Made by a program: the position numbers and the translations under genes. This document shows positions 1 to 8,464 of a stretch of 49,323 nucleotides of DNA, in pieces. Positions within the stretch are counted from its first letter, which is position 1. Each line of letters starts with the position of its first letter. Below the pieces are notes generated by a model. That model was not told the origin of the DNA. It made no database searches and saw only the letters and a program-made list of their open reading frames with translations. This DNA comes from Peribacillus faecalis (GTDB taxonomy: Bacteria; Bacillota; Bacilli; Bacillales; DSM-1321), in NCBI RefSeq assembly GCF_014712675.1, contig NZ_JACXSI010000028.1, positions 1 to 49,323 on the forward strand, given 5' to 3'.

Positions 1-77
1 ATCTGTCCGCTCGACTTGCATGTATTAGGCACGCCGCCAGCGTTCGTCCTGAGCCAGGATCAAACTCTCCAAAAAGT
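1..77 (-). rRNA. rrs: 16S rRNA, 5' end only (partial)
   Basis: The reverse complement begins GGAGAGTTTGATCCTGGCTC and runs on through the near-universal first 60 or so bases of bacterial 16S rRNA, ending in the V1 region at the window edge. The gene is transcribed leftward, so only its 5' end is inside the window. The mature 5' end is placed at about 76 by analogy with Bacillus, where a few bases precede GGAGAG. It is certain that this is 16S; the exact processing site is inferred. Confidence 0.97.
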
Positions 78-238
78 GTTTGATAAAGCTCATAAAATAA
101 AAAGTTTTGTTCCGGTCAATGCCGAAACGTTTTATTAGAATTAACGTTGACGTTTTTGTTTTGTTTAGTTTTCAAAGATCAATCGTTTGTCGTTAGCGAC
201 AACTTTTATATCATAACATTTTGTTATTTCGTTGTCAA
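78..238 (-). promoter_or_regulatory. rRNA operon leader and proximal promoter
   Basis: On the minus strand TTGACA (238-233) and TATGAT (215-210) are separated by exactly 17 bases, a near-consensus sigma-A promoter starting at about 203. The leader that follows carries GATCTTTGAAAACT (180-167), the box commonly seen ahead of Bacillales 16S genes and thought to take part in antitermination and processing. The remaining leader is AT-rich and non-coding. Confidence 0.85.
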
Positions 239-279
239 CAACTTTTTCTTCTTAACTTCTCTTCGGAAGCAACTTTATT

Positions 280-309
280 ATATTAACATAAAGTTCTTTT
301 TCTCGTCAA
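280..309 (-). promoter_or_regulatory. Distal rRNA promoter candidate
   Basis: Upstream of the first promoter the minus strand has TTGACG (309-304) and TAATAT (285-280) with an 18-base spacer. Tandem promoters are usual for rrn operons in Bacillales, which supports the call. The weaker -10 and longer spacer keep it tentative. No gene was seen in 310-420. Confidence 0.5.
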
Positions 310-420
310 CCTCTTTTTTATATGAGATTTTCGTTTAGTGCTGCGTTCAGCAGCAACGAATATAAATATACCACCGTACTCTTTCCATTGCAACTAGTTT
401 TTTAAAAAAGTTTATTAAAA

Positions 421-457
421 TAAAAAAGGGACTTCTACATTTAGAAGATTTCCCTTC
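421..457 (-). terminator. Terminator of the fatty-acid operon
   Basis: The minus strand folds as GGGA..TCTTCT-loop-AGAAG..TCCC (454-428) followed by CTTTTTTATTTT. It lies 10 bases past the stop codon of the acyl-CoA ligase gene and separates it from the rRNA promoters. Confidence 0.85.
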
Positions 458-466
458 ATCAATACA

Positions 467-2086
467 TTATGCTTTATTCCCTATTAACTCTTTTACCTGA
501 TTGCGCAAAGCTGACTTTAGGAATTTCCCGACGGACGTTTTTGGTATTTCTTCTATAAAAAGAATATCATCCGGAAGCGACCATTTCGCAACTTGCGGCC
601 TTAAGTGTTCCAATATATCTTCTTTTGTTATTTTGTCTTTATACGTTTCCTTCACAACAACACAGGCAATCGGGCGTTCTTGCCACTTCGGATCTGGAAC
701 AGCGACTACACACGCCTCAAAAACTCCTTCATAAGACATAATTGCATTTTCCAAATCGACAGATGAAATCCATTCTCCGCCACTTTTTATTAAATCCTTC
801 GTACGGTCAACTATCTTGACATTCCCTTCTCCATCAACTGTCACTACATCACCTGTATGGAGCCATCCGTCTCTGAACGCCTCATCCGAGCAGTCGTCAT
901 TATAATACTCATCAGCAATCCAAGGGCCACGAAGCAGTAACTCACCCATTTCTTGGTCATCCCAAGCTACTTCTCCATTAGCACCGACAACTTTCCTTTC
1001 TAATCCCGGTACCAGAAGGCCTTGCTTTGCTCGGATTGTCAGAACATCTTCTTCTGCTAAGTTACCCTGATAACTCTTTAATGTTGAAATTGTCACTAAC
1101 GGAGTAGTCTCCGTCATACCGTATGCATGGCAGAATGGAATATTGTACTTATTTTCGAATGTATGAATCAACCCTTTCGGAGCCGCAGATCCTCCGCACA
1201 ATACAGCTCGTAAAGATGATGTATTATAATCCCCTTTTTCAAGTTCATTTAAAAGAGCAAGCCAAATGGTCGGCACCCCTGCTGTAATCGTCACTTTTTC
1301 ATCTTGAATGAGCTGGGCTAATAGAGCAGGTGTGAATTGCGGTCCGGGCAATACTTGAGTAGTGCCGAACCAAGTCGATGCAAACGGCAAACCCCAAGCA
1401 TTCACATGGAACATCGGTACAACTGGCATCGCAACATCCCTTTCTGATACAGCTGTTGTATCAACCAATCCAAGTGCATACGTATGGAGAACAATCGCTC
1501 GATGGGAATAAACAACACCTTTCGGAAGACCGGTTGTCGCAGAAGTATAACAAAGACCAGCCGGATCATTTTCATCAATATCCTTTACAAATGGAAATGA
1601 CGGGTTACTTTCTGTCAGTAATTGCTCGTAAGAATATAAAAATTCATTTGAACTTTCAGGTAATTGATCTTTGTCTGTCATGACGATGTATGCCTCTACT
1701 GTTTTAAAAGCAGGAGCCAATTTTTCCACTAACGGTCATAAATCTTCATCAACCAGTAACACTTTATCCTCTGCATGATTAACGATATGAATAATATGTT
1801 CGGGATTTAAGCGCAAATTAATTGTGTGCAATACCGCCCCAAGTCCCAGCGCCGCGAAATACGTCTCTAAGTGACGATGATGGTTCCAGGCAAGCGTACC
1901 AACGCGGTCGCCCTTTTGGACACCTAATTTTTCTAGCGCATGAGCAAGCCGGCGGGTACGTTCACCAATTTGTTTATAAGTAAATCGGTGAATGCTTGTA
2001 TGAGTACGAGATACCACTGTCTTTTTACTGAAAAACTTTTCTGCTCGTTCTAGAAGTGATGCAACTGTTAACTGTACATTCATCAC
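467..2086 (-). pseudogene. Acyl-CoA ligase (fatty-acid CoA synthetase), split by an in-frame TGA
   Basis: Adenylate-forming acyl-CoA ligase, which activates a free fatty acid with ATP and CoA. The N-terminal piece is 2086-1736 (116 codons ending VDEDL) and the remainder is 1735-467. Both are in the same frame: DEDL is followed by TGA (1738-1736), then P-L-V-E-K-L-A-P. Read through, the product is about 540 residues, the normal family length. The P-loop TSATTGLPKG lies near residue 180, and the acyl-adenylate motif with LHTGD and DRTKDLIKSGGEW is near the C terminus. TTA to TGA is one substitution, so a lost leucine is the simplest explanation. A GTG at 1729 could restart translation but has no clear Shine-Dalgarno sequence and would lack about 120 residues. 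The annotated start is the GTG at 2086, behind GAAGGTGG. Last gene of the dehydrogenase-thiolase-ligase operon. A sequencing error is possible. Confidence 0.85.
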
Positions 2087-2182
2087 GTTACATAACCACC
2101 TTCTTTTAATTTGACAAGCTTTTGTTTGACAATAGTTGTGATATTGGCACTCATGTTATATGAAAGCAAAGAATAAAGTCAT

Positions 2183-3334
2183 TTATTCCAATCTTTCAAT
2201 AATGGTTGCGTTAGCCATGCCGTTCCCTTCGCACATCGCCTGTAGCCCATATCGGCCTCCGGTTTTCTCCAAGTACTGAAGCATTGTAATCATCAGCCTC
2301 GCTCCGCTCGCACCAAGAGGATGTCCAAGCGCAATTGCTCCGCCATAAGGATTGATTTTTTCATCCGGTACATTTGTTTCTTTCTGCCATGCCAGTACAA
2401 CTGAGGCAAAGGCTTCGTTTATTTCAAAAACATCAATGTCCTCGACAGACAATCCAGCCTTGAATAAAGCTTTTTCAGTTGCCGGAATTGGACCAAGCAG
2501 CATGTAAGTCGGATCGGAACCGATGACGACTCGCGTATGAATACGGAATTTCGGTGTAAAGCCTAAACGTTCAGCAACAGACTTCTCCATAATTAGTAAG
2601 GCTGCAGCCCCGTCACTTATTTGACTGGAATTGCCGGCTGTAACGAGACCATCCTCTTTAAAAGCCGGTCTTAATTGAGATAGTTTTTGCAGTGAGGTGT
2701 CTTCTCGAGGTCCTGAATCGAATCTAAAATTGAATTGATCGCCTTCATCATCTTCTACTTCGCAAGGAATGATATGCTCATTAAATACACCCGCTTCAAT
2801 TGCACGAAGAGCCTTTTGATGGCTATTAAATGAAAACAAATCTAAATCTTCTCGTGTCAACTGGTACTTGCGGGCAATCCTCTCTGCAGACATTCCTTGA
2901 TGAATAATTTCGTAGGCTCCGGTCAGCTTTTGGCTTAGTTTCGCATCTAGGTAATTGGAGCCGATCGGTATTCTCGACATACTTTCTACTCCGCCGGCAA
3001 TAACAATATCCATATCTCCGGATAAAATCGCTTGTGCAGCAAAATGAACTGCCTGTTGGCTAGAGCCGCACTGACGGTCGATCGTTACACCCGGCACCTC
3101 AATCGGCAATCCGGCAATTAAAGATGCAACTCTAGCAATATCCCCCGCTTGCTCACCCACTTGAGAAACACAGCCTAAAATCACATCTTCTATTAAAAGA
3201 GGATCAACTTTCGAACGACTCACTAATTCCGCAATAACCAACGCTGCCAGTTCATCCGGTCTGAAACTTTTTAAATGACCATTTTTTCTTCCCACTGGTG
3301 TTCTTACCATCTCTACAATAACTGCTTCTCTCAT
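2183..3334 (-). CDS. Acetyl-CoA acyltransferase (thiolase)
   Basis: Thiolase of 383 residues that cleaves 3-ketoacyl-CoA with CoA, the last step of beta-oxidation, in the cytoplasm. The acyl-accepting cysteine is C89 in DRQCGSS. The catalytic histidine is H338 in GHPLGASGAR, and the second cysteine is C368 in MCEGNGMA. NEAFA is also present. The family usually has CxGxG at C368, and the E is a mild variant. The start ATG follows GGAGGT at good spacing. It begins 17 bases after the acyl-CoA dehydrogenase stop and precedes the acyl-CoA ligase by 96 bases, so the three form one beta-oxidation operon. No enoyl-CoA hydratase or hydroxyacyl-CoA dehydrogenase is in the window, so those steps must be encoded elsewhere. 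Confidence 0.92.
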   Translation of the reverse strand: MREAVIVEMVRTPVGRKNGHLKSFRPDELAALVIAELVSRSKVDPLLIEDVILGCVSQVGEQAGDIARVASLIAGLPIEVPGVTIDRQCGSSQQAVHFAAQAILSGDMDIVIAGGVESMSRIPIGSNYLDAKLSQKLTGAYEIIHQGMSAERIARKYQLTREDLDLFSFNSHQKALRAIEAGVFNEHIIPCEVEDDEGDQFNFRFDSGPREDTSLQKLSQLRPAFKEDGLVTAGNSSQISDGAAALLIMEKSVAERLGFTPKFRIHTRVVIGSDPTYMLLGPIPATEKALFKAGLSVEDIDVFEINEAFASVVLAWQKETNVPDEKINPYGGAIALGHPLGASGARLMITMLQYLEKTGGRYGLQAMCEGNGMANATIIERLE

Positions 3335-3351
3335 CTATCATACCTCCAATT

Positions 3352-4497
3352 CTATAATCCCAATCTCTTGGCAATGATGACTTTCATAATCTCATTTGTG
3401 CCCGCATAAATACTGGCGACAGGAATGTCGCGATACCTTCTAGCAATCTTGTATTCTTCCATATATCCATAGCCTCCATGAAGTTGCATGCATTGAACCG
3501 CGATACCACGAGCCATCTCCGTCAGTTTCCATTTTGCCATCGATACTTTTGTCACAACATCTTCTCCCGCTATATGCTCAGCAATCAGCTGATCGAGAAA
3601 AGCTCTCCCCATTTCGATATCCGTTGCCATCTCGGCTATCTTAAACTGTGTATTTTGAAATGAAGCGATTGGCTTTCCAAAGGCAGTACGGCTTTTAATA
3701 TATTCCAATGTCATATCAAGCATCTCCTCTGCCGCTACTTGTGCAGCTAATGCTACAACTAACCTCTCCTGCTGAAGTTTATCCATCATATATTGAAAAC
3801 CGTGCCCTTCTTTGCCTAGCAAATTCTCTTTCGGTACCCGGCATTCATCAAAAATAAGTTCCGCAGTATCTTGAGAGTGAAGACCGACTTTATCCAGGTG
3901 TTTCCCTTTAGAGAAACCGGCAGTCTCTTTCTCAATCAAAAGCAAACTAATTCCTTTATGCTTAGGTACAGCATTCAGATCAGTTTTACATGCTACTAAA
4001 ACTAAATCTGCGTGAATACCATTTGTGATAAATGTTTTTTGTCCGTTAACGATGTAAGAATCACCCTGTAGTACAGCCGTCGTTGAGATACCGGCTAAGT
4101 CAGATCCAGCGCCCGGTTCCGTCATTGCAATAGCTGTAATGATTTCCCCCGTCGCGCACTTTGGCAGATAACGTCGCTTCTGCGCTTCTGTTCCATAGGC
4201 AATAATATAAGGAACAACGATATCATTATGCAGGTTGATGCCGACAGTCCCGGAGCCGACTTTCTCCAATTCCTCATTAATAACGACAGAATATCCCCAA
4301 TCTGTGCCGCTCCCTCCATATTCCTCAGGTAGATCAGGGCATAAAAAGCCGTTCTCTCCCATTTTTCTCCAAAACTCCCGAGGTATAATGTGATCATTTT
4401 CCCATTGTTCATAGTAAGGATAGGCTTCCTTCTCCAAAAACTTGCGGAATGCTTTACGAAATTGCTCATGATCTTCAGTTAAGTACGGATGTTTCAT
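3352..4497 (-). CDS. Acyl-CoA dehydrogenase
   Basis: FAD-dependent acyl-CoA dehydrogenase of 381 residues, which introduces the alpha-beta double bond into acyl-CoA. It shows the three-domain pattern: N-terminal helices, the flavin/substrate segment AMTEPGAGSDL (124-134), and the C-terminal helical domain with RTAFGKPI (about 271) and LHGGYGYMEEY. The Glu found in MCAD-type enzymes as YEGT is Ala here (YAGTNEIM, 364-371). In long-chain and isovaleryl-type enzymes the base instead sits in an earlier helix, and E244 of ERLV is a candidate. A long- or branched-chain substrate is therefore more likely, but that is inference. The start ATG lies behind GGGGGAACAAGG. First gene of the operon, with a promoter and palindrome upstream. 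Confidence 0.92.
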   Translation of the reverse strand: MKHPYLTEDHEQFRKAFRKFLEKEAYPYYEQWENDHIIPREFWRKMGENGFLCPDLPEEYGGSGTDWGYSVVINEELEKVGSGTVGINLHNDIVVPYIIAYGTEAQKRRYLPKCATGEIITAIAMTEPGAGSDLAGISTTAVLQGDSYIVNGQKTFITNGIHADLVLVACKTDLNAVPKHKGISLLLIEKETAGFSKGKHLDKVGLHSQDTAELIFDECRVPKENLLGKEGHGFQYMMDKLQQERLVVALAAQVAAEEMLDMTLEYIKSRTAFGKPIASFQNTQFKIAEMATDIEMGRAFLDQLIAEHIAGEDVVTKVSMAKWKLTEMARGIAVQCMQLHGGYGYMEEYKIARRYRDIPVASIYAGTNEIMKVIIAKRLGL

Positions 4498-4644
4498 CCT
4501 TGTTCCCCCTATGTATAAATAAAAATGAAATCGCTTCCAAATAATTCTCTTAGACGATAAAAAATTTACACATTAAAACTTAATTGTATAAATTATGTAA
4601 TTAAATTGTATATTACAAGACCTGTTTTCGCAATGACTGTTTTG

Positions 4645-4683
4645 GTATTATCTGTTAAAAATAGTTCAATCAATCGATTGATT
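4645..4683 (-). promoter_or_regulatory. Promoter of the fatty-acid operon with overlapping palindromic operator
   Basis: A perfect 16-base palindrome, AATCAATCGATTGATT (4668-4683), lies about 170 bases before the acyl-CoA dehydrogenase start. On the minus strand its last six bases are TTGATT, followed 17 bases later by TAATAC (4650-4645), a plausible sigma-A promoter. A symmetric site on the -35 is the expected position for a repressor. In Bacillus, beta-oxidation genes are repressed by the TetR-family FadR, but this palindrome does not match the published B. subtilis FadR box closely, so the regulator is unnamed. The stretch 4498-4644 is AT-rich leader without a gene. Confidence 0.6.
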
Positions 4684-4794
4684 AAGAAAGAACAAAAGCG
4701 TAGGCGCCCCAAAAAAGCATCGTAGGAAACACGAAGAACGACAGTGATTCGATGTTAACTTATCATAAGAGATTAATAGTTTTGCCCAAAATAC

Positions 4795-4838
4795 AAAAAA
4801 GCTAATCATTCGCTGTAAAACAGCTTCTGATTAGCTTT
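4795..4838 (-). terminator. pbuG terminator
   Basis: GCTAATCA (4801-4808) pairs with TGATTAGC (4828-4835), with an inner GCTGT/ACAGC stem. On the minus strand the hairpin is followed by TTTTTT. It lies 13 bases past the pbuG stop codon. Confidence 0.9.
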
Positions 4839-4851
4839 TCGGTTCAGACAA

Positions 4852-6168
4852 TTATTTTAAGAAGATAAAGTACAGTATGAATATAACAAATAATCCGTAC
4901 ATAATCGGGTGAATTTCTTTATGACGTTTCGCAACGATCATTGTAATCGGATAGAAAATGAACCCAATCGCAATACCTGTTGCGATGCTATAAGTTAAAG
5001 GCATCATAATGATAGTTAAGAATGCCGGAACAGCAATCTCAAAACTTCTCCACTCGATATCACCTAATGATGCTACCATCAGAACACCAACAATAATTAA
5101 CGCCGGTGCTGTTACAGCAGAAGTAATAACTGCTAATAACGGAGAGAAGAATAACGCTAGCAAGAATAGAATGCCCGTTACGACAGATGCAAAACCTGTG
5201 CGCGCCCCCGCACCTACACCCGCTGAAGATTCAACGTAAGATGTAGTTGTTGAAGTACCAAAAATCGCTCCCGTTACTGTTGCAACCGCATCAGAAACTA
5301 ACGCTCTGCCTGCACGAGGCAATTTATTGTCTTTTACTAATCCAGCTTGATTCGCAACACCCATTAATGTGCCAGCTGTATCAAAGAAATCAACAAACAA
5401 GAATGTTAAAACAACAATTAAGAAGTTGATGTTTAAAATTTGCTCACTGAAAATCTCACTACTAGCAAACGCATCAAATGCAGCTCCAAAAGTTGGTGCC
5501 ACACTTGGAATAGAAGAAACGATTTGACTCGGAACTTCAACCAAGTTAAAAATCATACCAACGATAGCTGTAATAACCATTCCGTAGAAAATGCCGCCAT
5601 TAACCTTTTTCGCTAACAATACAACTGTTACAACAATTCCGAACACTGCCAATAAAGTGTTACCTGAAGTTAAATCACCCAATACTACAAGCGTAGAATC
5701 ATCATTTACAATGATGCCCGCTCCTTGTAGACCTACAAACGTAATAAATAAACCGATACCAGCAGCAACAGCATATTTTAGCTGTTCAGGGATGGCATTA
5801 ATAACTTTTTCACGAATACCTGTAAGTGACAAAATGATAAAAATTAGACCAGAGAACATAACACCTGTTAATGCTGTTTGCCAAGGAATACCCATTCCTA
5901 AAACAACCGAAAATGCAAAGAATGCATTCAATCCCATACCCGGTGCCAGGGCAATTGGATATTTCGCAACGATACCCATGATTAAAGTACCAATTGCTGC
6001 AGCTAATGCTGTTGCAACGAATACGGAGTCATAGTCCATCCCCGTAGCAGATAGCATGCCCGGATTGACTGCTAAAATATATGCCATTGATAAAAACGTA
6101 GTAATACCGCCGACTATTTCACGACGATAATTCGTTCCCAACTCTTCAAATTGGAAATACTTCTTCAT
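4852..6168 (-). CDS. pbuG: Guanine/hypoxanthine permease PbuG
   Basis: Proton-coupled purine permease of the AzgA-like branch of the NCS2 family, taking up guanine and hypoxanthine across the cytoplasmic membrane. The chosen start gives 438 residues, against 440 in B. subtilis PbuG. Features are the N-terminal NYRREIVGGITTFLSMAY, the conserved PGMGLNAFFAF loop, DFFDTAGTL and the S-rich TSTTTSYVESSAGV, within roughly 12 to 14 hydrophobic segments. The start is ATG at 6168 because AGGAGGAACAAACA precedes it; an in-frame ATG at 6213 has no ribosome site and overlaps the expression platform. A guanine riboswitch with its own terminator precedes the gene, so uptake should stop when guanine is plentiful. 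Confidence 0.95.
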   Translation of the reverse strand: MKKYFQFEELGTNYRREIVGGITTFLSMAYILAVNPGMLSATGMDYDSVFVATALAAAIGTLIMGIVAKYPIALAPGMGLNAFFAFSVVLGMGIPWQTALTGVMFSGLIFIILSLTGIREKVINAIPEQLKYAVAAGIGLFITFVGLQGAGIIVNDDSTLVVLGDLTSGNTLLAVFGIVVTVVLLAKKVNGGIFYGMVITAIVGMIFNLVEVPSQIVSSIPSVAPTFGAAFDAFASSEIFSEQILNINFLIVVLTFLFVDFFDTAGTLMGVANQAGLVKDNKLPRAGRALVSDAVATVTGAIFGTSTTTSYVESSAGVGAGARTGFASVVTGILFLLALFFSPLLAVITSAVTAPALIIVGVLMVASLGDIEWRSFEIAVPAFLTIIMMPLTYSIATGIAIGFIFYPITMIVAKRHKEIHPIMYGLFVIFILYFIFLK

Positions 6169-6229
6169 TGTTTGTTCCTCCTGATTGTCATTAGCACTTA
6201 TTTCTTCAGTCATCTAGCCAAATCACAAC

Positions 6230-6262
6230 AAAAAGCTCCGTCCAAGAATGGAACGGAGCACG
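6230..6262 (-). terminator. Riboswitch-controlled terminator ahead of pbuG
   Basis: On the minus strand GCTCCGT (6259-6253), an 11-base loop and ACGGAGC (6241-6235) are followed by TTTTT. The hairpin sits between the guanine aptamer and the pbuG ribosome site, the position of the ligand-stabilised terminator in guanine-off switches. Confidence 0.88.
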
Positions 6263-6338
6263 ACAACAAAGAAATGGTTACTGATACGCAAAAAATTATA
6301 CTAATCTTTCATTCTTTTATGCGTCCAGTTAGATTTCA

Positions 6339-6403
6339 TCGTAGTCAAGCCGTTCACGGCAGCTTGGTAGAGACTTTCGGGCCATATTCCCAAAGATATA
6401 CGA
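6339..6403 (-). promoter_or_regulatory. Purine (guanine-class) riboswitch aptamer, pbuG
   Basis: Reverse-complement reading shows the purine aptamer core: P1 arm TCGTA, loop L2 ATATGG, J2/3 GTCTCTACC, L3 CCGTGAA and the closing GACTACGA. The discriminator base of J3/1 is C (at 6344), which in this family selects guanine or hypoxanthine rather than adenine. P1 pairs 6403-6399 with 6343-6339. The aptamer begins about 25 bases after the predicted start site. Confidence 0.95.
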
Positions 6404-6436
6404 CTAACAATATACTATAAAGATAATTTCAAACTC

Positions 6437-6465
6437 ATAATATCAATGACTTATCGAAATGTCAA
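6437..6465 (-). promoter_or_regulatory. pbuG promoter
   Basis: TTGACA (6465-6460) and TATTAT (6442-6437) on the minus strand are separated by 17 bases. Transcription would start near 6430, just upstream of the riboswitch. Confidence 0.8.
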
Positions 6466-6548
6466 CCAATAACACGAACATTCTAACTTTTTTTTAATAC
6501 ATAGTTCGCTTTCTATTACAATTTCTAGTAGAAAAGTATGAGTCATCA

Positions 6549-6986
6549 CTAATATTTATGAGAAATATTGTAGTCGCTAAATTTTTTCATTTTAACAAAT
6601 TTTATATACGAGAATCCTAAAACAAACTCCAATACACCGATGATAAAAAAGATCGGTTGCAAGATGCTAAGATAACCGACAATCGATACTTGAACTAAAA
6701 TCCAAATGATTAATGCCCCGCCGGCAATCATTGTCGTCATCCATGATATCTCAGGTTTTTTCCATAGCACCAAAGCTGCAGCCAGACTGCCTAAACCGAT
6801 TACAACAAATAACAATATGCCTGGTATTAAATAATTAGCGAACGGAGAACCATGAAGCCACTTCAACGAAAATCCCATAGTCTTGCCGGAAGGGTCCAAC
6901 ATTAAAGGCGGTCCTCCCGCTAAAGCCCCTACTCCGGTGAATAACAATACAATGAAAGTTGTGATAGTTAAAGGTCGCTCTTTCAT
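6549..6986 (-). CDS. Small integral membrane protein of unknown function
   Basis: Predicted protein of 145 residues with four hydrophobic helices (about 8-25, 52-75, 83-103 and 106-130) and a short basic C-terminal tail (FVKMKKF). I do not recognise a family. The first loop carries GGPPLMLDPSG, a proline/glycine turn likely on the outer face. The start ATG at 6986 is preceded by GGGGGAGTGG. It is monocistronic between the terminator of the dehydrogenase-like gene and the pbuG promoter. Function cannot be stated; a housekeeping membrane protein is possible. Confidence 0.75.
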   Translation of the reverse strand: MKERPLTITTFIVLLFTGVGALAGGPPLMLDPSGKTMGFSLKWLHGSPFANYLIPGILLFVVIGLGSLAAALVLWKKPEISWMTTMIAGGALIIWILVQVSIVGYLSILQPIFFIIGVLEFVLGFSYIKFVKMKKFSDYNISHKY

Positions 6987-7033
6987 TATCCACTCCCCCT
7001 TTTATTAGAAGACCTCCCTTTACCTTTACCACA

Positions 7034-7069
7034 TAAAAGAAAGCAGAAACTTTGTCTTCAGTTTCTGCT
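7034..7069 (-). terminator. Terminator of the dehydrogenase-like gene
   Basis: GCAGAAACT (7043-7051) pairs perfectly with AGTTTCTGC (7060-7068). On the minus strand TTTCTTTT follows. It lies just past the stop codon at 7078. Confidence 0.85.
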
Positions 7070-7077
7070 TCTATGTA

Positions 7078-8169
7078 TCAATTATCGTTTTTTTTAATTA
7101 TATACTGCATTCCTAATGAATCAGCTGTTACAATAGCTGCTACTATTTCAGCCGGTTCTAGATAACGATTGCCGAACATCGTTTTCTGAGCGCAAATCGA
7201 TTTAGCGATTTCCCTCAGGCAATCAGCGTCGATATCTTGAATGCCTATATCCTCCAACCGAATTGGCAAACCAAGCTCCCAGAAGAACGCGAGCACCTGA
7301 AAAAGTTCACTTGTATTCACATTCTCCAGCACTAGCAGCACTAATGTAGCAAATGAAATATCTTCTTCTCTTGCTGCTGATTTCATCTTCGCAAGACCAT
7401 TGCAAACGGCATGAATGACTGCATATCGACTATGTACAGAAATCCCCTCTTGCGAATAATAAGAATAATTTATATAAAGGCAGGCTCGTATAGCTCTTTC
7501 TAATTGTGGGGTAACAAAATTTTTCTCTACATCTTTAATTGCTTGGACTCCATTTTCCAACAGTTGTTCATAACATTTCTGCAATCGCATAAGTTGACAA
7601 CTCATTATATCTTCGCGACTGGAAACTTGAGAACTATAGCGTAAAGCCGCTCTTATTTCATAGTAAACAGATAATGTATTTTCAATACCCTTTACGATAA
7701 ACGGCACCGGAGCGTCTGCAATTGCTTGATTATCAATAATAATCATATCCGGGTCTTGAGCATATATTGCATAATCTTTTGCGAAATTGTCTGAATATGT
7801 TCCACAAGAAGCATTAGTGAAAGTGATAAACGGAATTAGGATAAAAGGAGAACCTTTTATGTGTGCTATTCCTTTTGCGATGTCTAATGTGCAACCATTC
7901 CCAATTCCAATAACATGGTCAAAGTCTTCCGCTTCTTTCAAAAGCCGTTCAGTAAATACTCCATTGCAAGCTTCACTAGCACTTGCAATCCTATAACTTG
8001 ATAACGCTCTCATAAAACTTTTGCGGATTTTTTGTGTTATTGTTTCTACAAGCAATGAATCTATAATGATGAAAGACTTTGTACCGTATGGCTTTACATG
8101 TTCAGCGAGATTTTCTATTTCTCCCTCTCCATAAATATAGGTGCTTTTAGGCAAGACAGCGCTGTCCAT
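7078..8169 (-). CDS. Glycerol dehydrogenase-like protein with a degenerate metal site
   Basis: Iron-containing alcohol dehydrogenase fold, colinear over its full 363 residues with the glycerol dehydrogenase encoded next door. The start is ATG at 8169 behind GAGGGGGAAGAG; an in-frame TTG at 8184 lies inside that site. The NAD-binding GGGKTLDT of true GldA reads GNGCTLDI (90-97). Of the three zinc ligands known in Bacillus GldA (Asp, His, His), the Asp of GIGDALA is N164 in GIENTLS, the first His is kept (H253), and the His of HGEK is R267 in REED. A second conserved active-site His is C256. Two of three ligands are therefore gone, yet the frame is open, so the protein is probably made and is either a pseudoenzyme or has a changed activity. 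No stops or frameshifts were seen. It has its own terminator. Confidence 0.8.
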   Translation of the reverse strand: MDSAVLPKSTYIYGEGEIENLAEHVKPYGTKSFIIIDSLLVETITQKIRKSFMRALSSYRIASASEACNGVFTERLLKEAEDFDHVIGIGNGCTLDIAKGIAHIKGSPFILIPFITFTNASCGTYSDNFAKDYAIYAQDPDMIIIDNQAIADAPVPFIVKGIENTLSVYYEIRAALRYSSQVSSREDIMSCQLMRLQKCYEQLLENGVQAIKDVEKNFVTPQLERAIRACLYINYSYYSQEGISVHSRYAVIHAVCNGLAKMKSAAREEDISFATLVLLVLENVNTSELFQVLAFFWELGLPIRLEDIGIQDIDADCLREIAKSICAQKTMFGNRYLEPAEIVAAIVTADSLGMQYIIKKNDN

Positions 8170-8402
8170 ACTCTTCCCCCTCAAATAAACACTATAAGTA
8201 GCACACTAATCATGCTCATCTTTTCGCATAATTAGTTACAATTACATCTTAAGGAATCAAATGTTAATAATATTGTAAATAAACTTTCAAAGTTATTTCG
8301 ATATAATTATATAATAAACTAATTTGTTTATAAATGCACTATATTATATTTGCTGACAATTAAGGGTTTTATTTTACAATACTAAAAATATGACTATAAA
8401 TT

Positions 8403-8443
8403 GTAAAGCCCAGCAGTTCTTAATGATTCCTGCTGGGCTTTAT
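8403..8443 (-). terminator. Terminator of the fsa-gldA operon
   Basis: A perfect 12-base stem, AAAGCCCAGCAG (8405-8416) with CTGCTGGGCTTT (8430-8441), 22 bases beyond the gldA stop. The U-rich flank on either side could allow bidirectional action. The 200 bases between it and the next gene (8170-8402) are very AT-rich and hold no gene; they should contain that gene's promoter. Confidence 0.88.
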
Positions 8444-8464
8444 CTATAGAATTATTCTATTTCC

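Noticed and set aside
6169-6213. An upstream start for pbuG adding 15 residues.
   Set aside because: No ribosome site precedes it, and AGGAGG sits exactly before the later ATG, which gives the usual family length.
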